64,000 nucleotides of DNA from Sabellastarte sp. h YS-2021 (Eukaryota; Annelida; Polychaeta; Sabellida; Sabellidae), in assembly GCA_964017235.1 (NCBI GenBank), contig OZ024933.1, positions 56,526,255 through 56,590,254 on the forward strand. Reading direction: 5' to 3'. Below are positions 60,675 to 64,000 of this stretch, one piece after another (the stretch's first letter is position 1; every line of letters starts with the position of its first letter). The position numbers were made by a program, and so were the translations under genes. Below the pieces are notes generated by a model. It was given only the letters and a program-made list of their open reading frames with translations, was not told the origin of the DNA and did not search any database.

Positions 60675-60835
60675 AGAGGTCCTCAGTGGCCTAGTGGTTA
60701 GCAAGTTTGGCATCTAATCATAGGCTGTCACCTCTGTGGGTTCGAGTCCCACAAGTGGCAATTCTGAGGACCTGTCCCAATATGACCCTGGCTGTTGAAC
60801 GGGACGTAAAACCCCAACTTTGACCTTTGACCTTC
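60675..60835 (+). mobile_element. tRNA-derived SINE
   Basis: TGGCCTAGTGGTTAGC (A box) and GGGTTCGAGTCCC (B box) lie about 45 bp apart, as in a tRNA. A body follows with GAACGGGACGTAAAACCCCA and a tail of ACTTTGACCTTTGACC. Relatives occur at 20588-20735 and 46410-46528 in reverse orientation. The 5' part does not fold into a full cloverleaf by eye, so it is a SINE rather than a working tRNA gene. Confidence 0.8.
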
Positions 60836-60839
60836 AAAC

Positions 60840-63800
60840 ATAAACAGCCATGTTAGCAGAATGCTGTGACATATGAGAATGGATTGCTTTCTCATGGCCA
60901 CTGTGTATCCTAGTAATATTGCACTATAAACTGTACAGTAAAATTTTTGTCTGGTGACACAAAATGTTTTAATTTACATAAAAAAGTTATTCTACTTGAG
61001 TAAATGGCCAATAATTACTCAAAGATAGTATTTCTTGCACCTTTTATAAATTGGAAACCCATCTACAGGAAAAAAAATACAAGTACACAATAAAAGTTTT
61101 GTTTATAGTTTGTCTTTCTTGAAAAAAATAGTGACAATGGACATGAAATATTCCAGGAGTAACTTGATATTAATTTATTAAATAATACTTACTGTTCAGA
61201 AGAGAATTCAAAAAATTCAGTTTAATTATGGTGAGTCGATTAATTTATAAAAAAGTGATTATGATATTAAATATAATGAAAAAGTAATGAGTATAGTCAA
61301 TAAGATTTAAAGGCTTTTGTAGTTTTAAATTTAAGTATGTTTATATTTTCTGGAAACCCCTATAATCTATGGCAGATGTGTAGTTAATTGAGAGTGTGGA
61401 GAGAAATGATTAGAATGTACCTAATATCACCACATGCATTAGCTTTATGTGCTTGAGAAAGAGATAGCCAGTGGACATCTTGTAGTCTTGCACAAGACCT
61501 TTGATTCATTAGTTTTCTGTGTATTTCTTTAATACTATTAGGTTACACATAATTAGTTTCAGTTTTGTACAGGCTATGCTTCTGTATGCCATATGTAAGG
61601 ATTGATGTCTTTTTGTCAAATATCTAAAAGGTAGAGTTGCTACTGGATTTCAGTTGAGTTTCAAATAGGCTATAGATAGAAACAGTCAGATTTCCATGGA
61701 ATAGAATACATATAGTAAAGGACAGTAAATAATATACAGTGTAATATTAAATAAAATAGAGTTTCAAATAGGAAATAGATAGGAACAGTTGGATTATTGC
61801 CTTGAGTAGAAAGTATATATAGTAAAGACAAGCAAATAATATATAATGTGATTTTAAATAGTATACAGTGATAGTTTACATAATAGTTCAACTCATAAGT
61901 TAAAATATAGAATAGTAACATTGTGAAAGATTGTTAAAACTGTCAAGTTGTAACCTGGAATTAAAATATTAACAGTAATTAAAAATAGTACATGATTAAA
62001 GTGTGACATTTCAAATATTGACATTAATATCTGTTGGGTATATTTAACTAAATATATCCATGTGTACATATTTCATAACCATTAAACATTTTAATTAGTT
62101 AATGGTTGTTTTTTTTCATTCAAACGCTTCCACTGCATATAAAATAGACAGATATTTATTATAGACCTATTTTTGGACTCCTTGCCACTTCCATTAAAGT
62201 ATGTATATGGCTTTTCATTTGACATTCCACTCAAATATAGTCAATAATAACATATTTCAATATTTGATTATGTTTATGTTTTGTGAACAATTCTTATTAA
62301 ATGCTGTAATTACAAGAATATCAACACATTTGTATATCACATGAAAATGTCATAACAGAACTTTAATTCTTATGGCAAAATTTGAAATTCTTTTGACAGA
62401 ATTTCAAATCCTTGTTTTGCAGTGATTTAGAAGAATATCAAGTTCAGTCAGCAGAATTTAGACAGAATTCATAATTCTGTTGATAAAACTTAAATTTATA
62501 GTATTCAGAAAAATTTTGTCCACATGGATTATGAATAAGATTCATTCAAAATTTAAATTATGACAGAATAATCCTCAGCAAAATCAAATTGGAGGTCCAG
62601 ACTTTAAAGAATTATCATTATCACATCTTTTTTGTTTATCTAATACTACTTTTCTTTTTGTCAAGTCAACTATGATGGTTCAGCTAAAAATACCTAGCCA
62701 TGGTTTGAATTTTGATGCCAGAAATTCTCATTTTTCTGGTATAATATACACAAGTTTTATAAATAGAGTTTTTAAAACTTTACATGAAAAACCAGCAAAA
62801 CCAAGCTTTGAAGTGATGTTTCATAAAAAAACTAAGATATGTAAATTACAAGGATTATTTATAAGACTATATTTTGTTTTTTTTCATTATAAATAGCAAT
62901 GGTGCCATCTAAGTAATTATTATTATGCTAAACATTAAGGAAAGAAATTATATTGAGTAAAACAATACAATGTTAAAAACTGCCATATACAAACCCAGGT
63001 TTGAAATCGCTAGCCCTTATGACTTTGTATACGGATGGAATCCAAATTATCTTGCTAATTTTGAAATAAATTTATATTACATTCAGTATTTTGTAATCTA
63101 AATATTATTGACATAAGAACCATTGTTTTATTATTTATATTCATATCTTCATTTTCAGTAATACTGTCATCATCAGAGAGAAAGGGTTCAGATGTACAAA
63201 AGCACAATGCCTCCTTTATGATTACTACTGTTATCATCACTAAAATTTGAATTATTTTCACTAGTACCAACTTCTGAATCTGTGCATGATTAATGTATAC
63301 AATTTTCAACACCAGGAGACATAATTAGATTTTAAACACCAGGAAAGAAGTACAAGAATACTGTAGTCTTTATAGTGTGTTTTTGTGCAAGTGGAAATTT
63401 TTGCAATTGTGTGATGTAGTACACACAAGCTTTGGACTGTTGGCCTTGAGTGTTTTTTTCCAATAGGGAGGGAAATTTGAGTAATAAAAGTTAAAATAGT
63501 GGCATAAACATTCGTATGGTGCAACTGGGAGAAGTGTAAATGTCTTTGTTATGTACTTTATACAACTAAAAAAGTGGTATGTTAAATTTGGTGCTACAGG
63601 CTCTTTAAGGGAAGGCATACGGTACAAGTCTCCCTGGAGCTGTATAAGAGTTATCACATCTTATTGTTATTAATTATCTCCATGAGTCCAAGAGTGAGTA
63701 GAAGATAATATGACTTTGGTCACTTAAAAGATTTATCTTCTCAGTTATAAGACCCATCTTATATGTGCCTTTTAAATTTTTTCTACCTTTTACAAGAGTA

Positions 63801-64000
63801 CTAGCATCCACAACGCCCTCGGATGCTGCTTAATATATTGCTGATATGGTTTCATACTGCATGGGTCAATATACGTTGTATATAAAAATCATTTTTTAAA
63901 AGCCTGAGTTAGAAATTTTCTAGCATGCCAAAACCGGTGAGTAGATGTTCTAGATAAAGTATCAGGGAAAAATTCAGAAATCATTTGGAGGTATGTTTGC
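60840..64000. other. AT-rich DNA, no gene recognised
   Basis: Tandem-like duplicated sequence is visible at 61660-61870 (GAGTTTCAAATAGG(A/C) TATAGATAG twice). Frames at 62672-62896, 63055-63312 and 63370-63657 lack motifs or splice context. Confidence 0.4.

Noticed and set aside
60679-60760. Functional tRNA gene
   Set aside because: A and B boxes are present but no acceptor-stem pairing is visible, and related truncated copies show it is a SINE.
61190-61260. Possible upstream exon ending AACA|GTAAGT that would join exon 1 in phase
   Set aside because: An in-frame stop occurs about 15 codons upstream, with no acceptor or ATG between.
63055-63657. Minus-strand frames of 72-95 aa as the missing 5' exons
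   Set aside because: No signal peptide, no phase-1 donor and no G/C rise.

Overview
The window is animal nuclear DNA: AT-rich, with widely spaced small exons, GT/AG introns of 0.1-11 kb and many decayed transposons. The mix of a metazoan fucolectin/EGF secreted protein, DIRS-like retrotransposons, PIF/Harbinger elements, tRNA-derived SINEs and repeated AAGGTCA arrays suggests a mollusc, most likely a bivalve. That assignment is inference from the families; no taxonomic marker is present.

The only convincing host gene lies on the minus strand and crosses almost the whole window. I assembled 14 exons from 58880 down to 3615 by hand. Every splice phase agrees and there are no internal stops. 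They encode the last 899 residues of a probable secreted protein: a helix-rich, Ala/Leu-rich N-terminal module (exons 1-4), one canonical six-cysteine EGF domain (exon 5), and two tandem fucolectin-type (F5/8C-like) domains (exons 6-9 and 10-14). The stop codon and two poly(A) signals are in the window. The start codon and signal peptide were not found and probably lie beyond 58880. The introns are swollen by transposons, which make up most of the rest.

Layout. 1-200: a possible exon edge of another gene. 0.2-3.5 kb: intergenic. 3.6-4.4 kb: last two exons. 4.7-7.1 kb: nested fold-back repeat. 7.16-11.6 kb: PIF/Harbinger element with two inverted, internally deleted transposase copies and a Myb-like ORF. 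11.7-16.2 kb: LTR-like repeats, one interrupted by a TTAA-flanked TIR element. 18.35-18.85 kb: unrecognised coding-like pseudogene. 19.1-19.7 kb: TIR element built of ACTTATTTTGTA subrepeats. 21.2-21.8 kb: LINE remnant. 22.5-25.3 kb: exons 7-10. 27.7-32.8 kb: DIRS-like element with inverted termini and a candidate internal complementary region. 34.5 and 39.1-40.1 kb: AGGTCA arrays. 35.1-38.3 kb: second TTAA element. 41.1-44.7 kb: second DIRS-like remnant. 48.1-51.5 kb: two inverted ACTTATTTTGTA repeats flanking a gag-like ORF. 53.8-54.4 kb: promoter-like block with many TCATGTGAC motifs. 57.8-58.4 kb: LINE 3' end. 60.7 kb: tRNA-type SINE. 60.9-64 kb: nothing recognised.

All family names come from motif recognition by eye; no database search was run.
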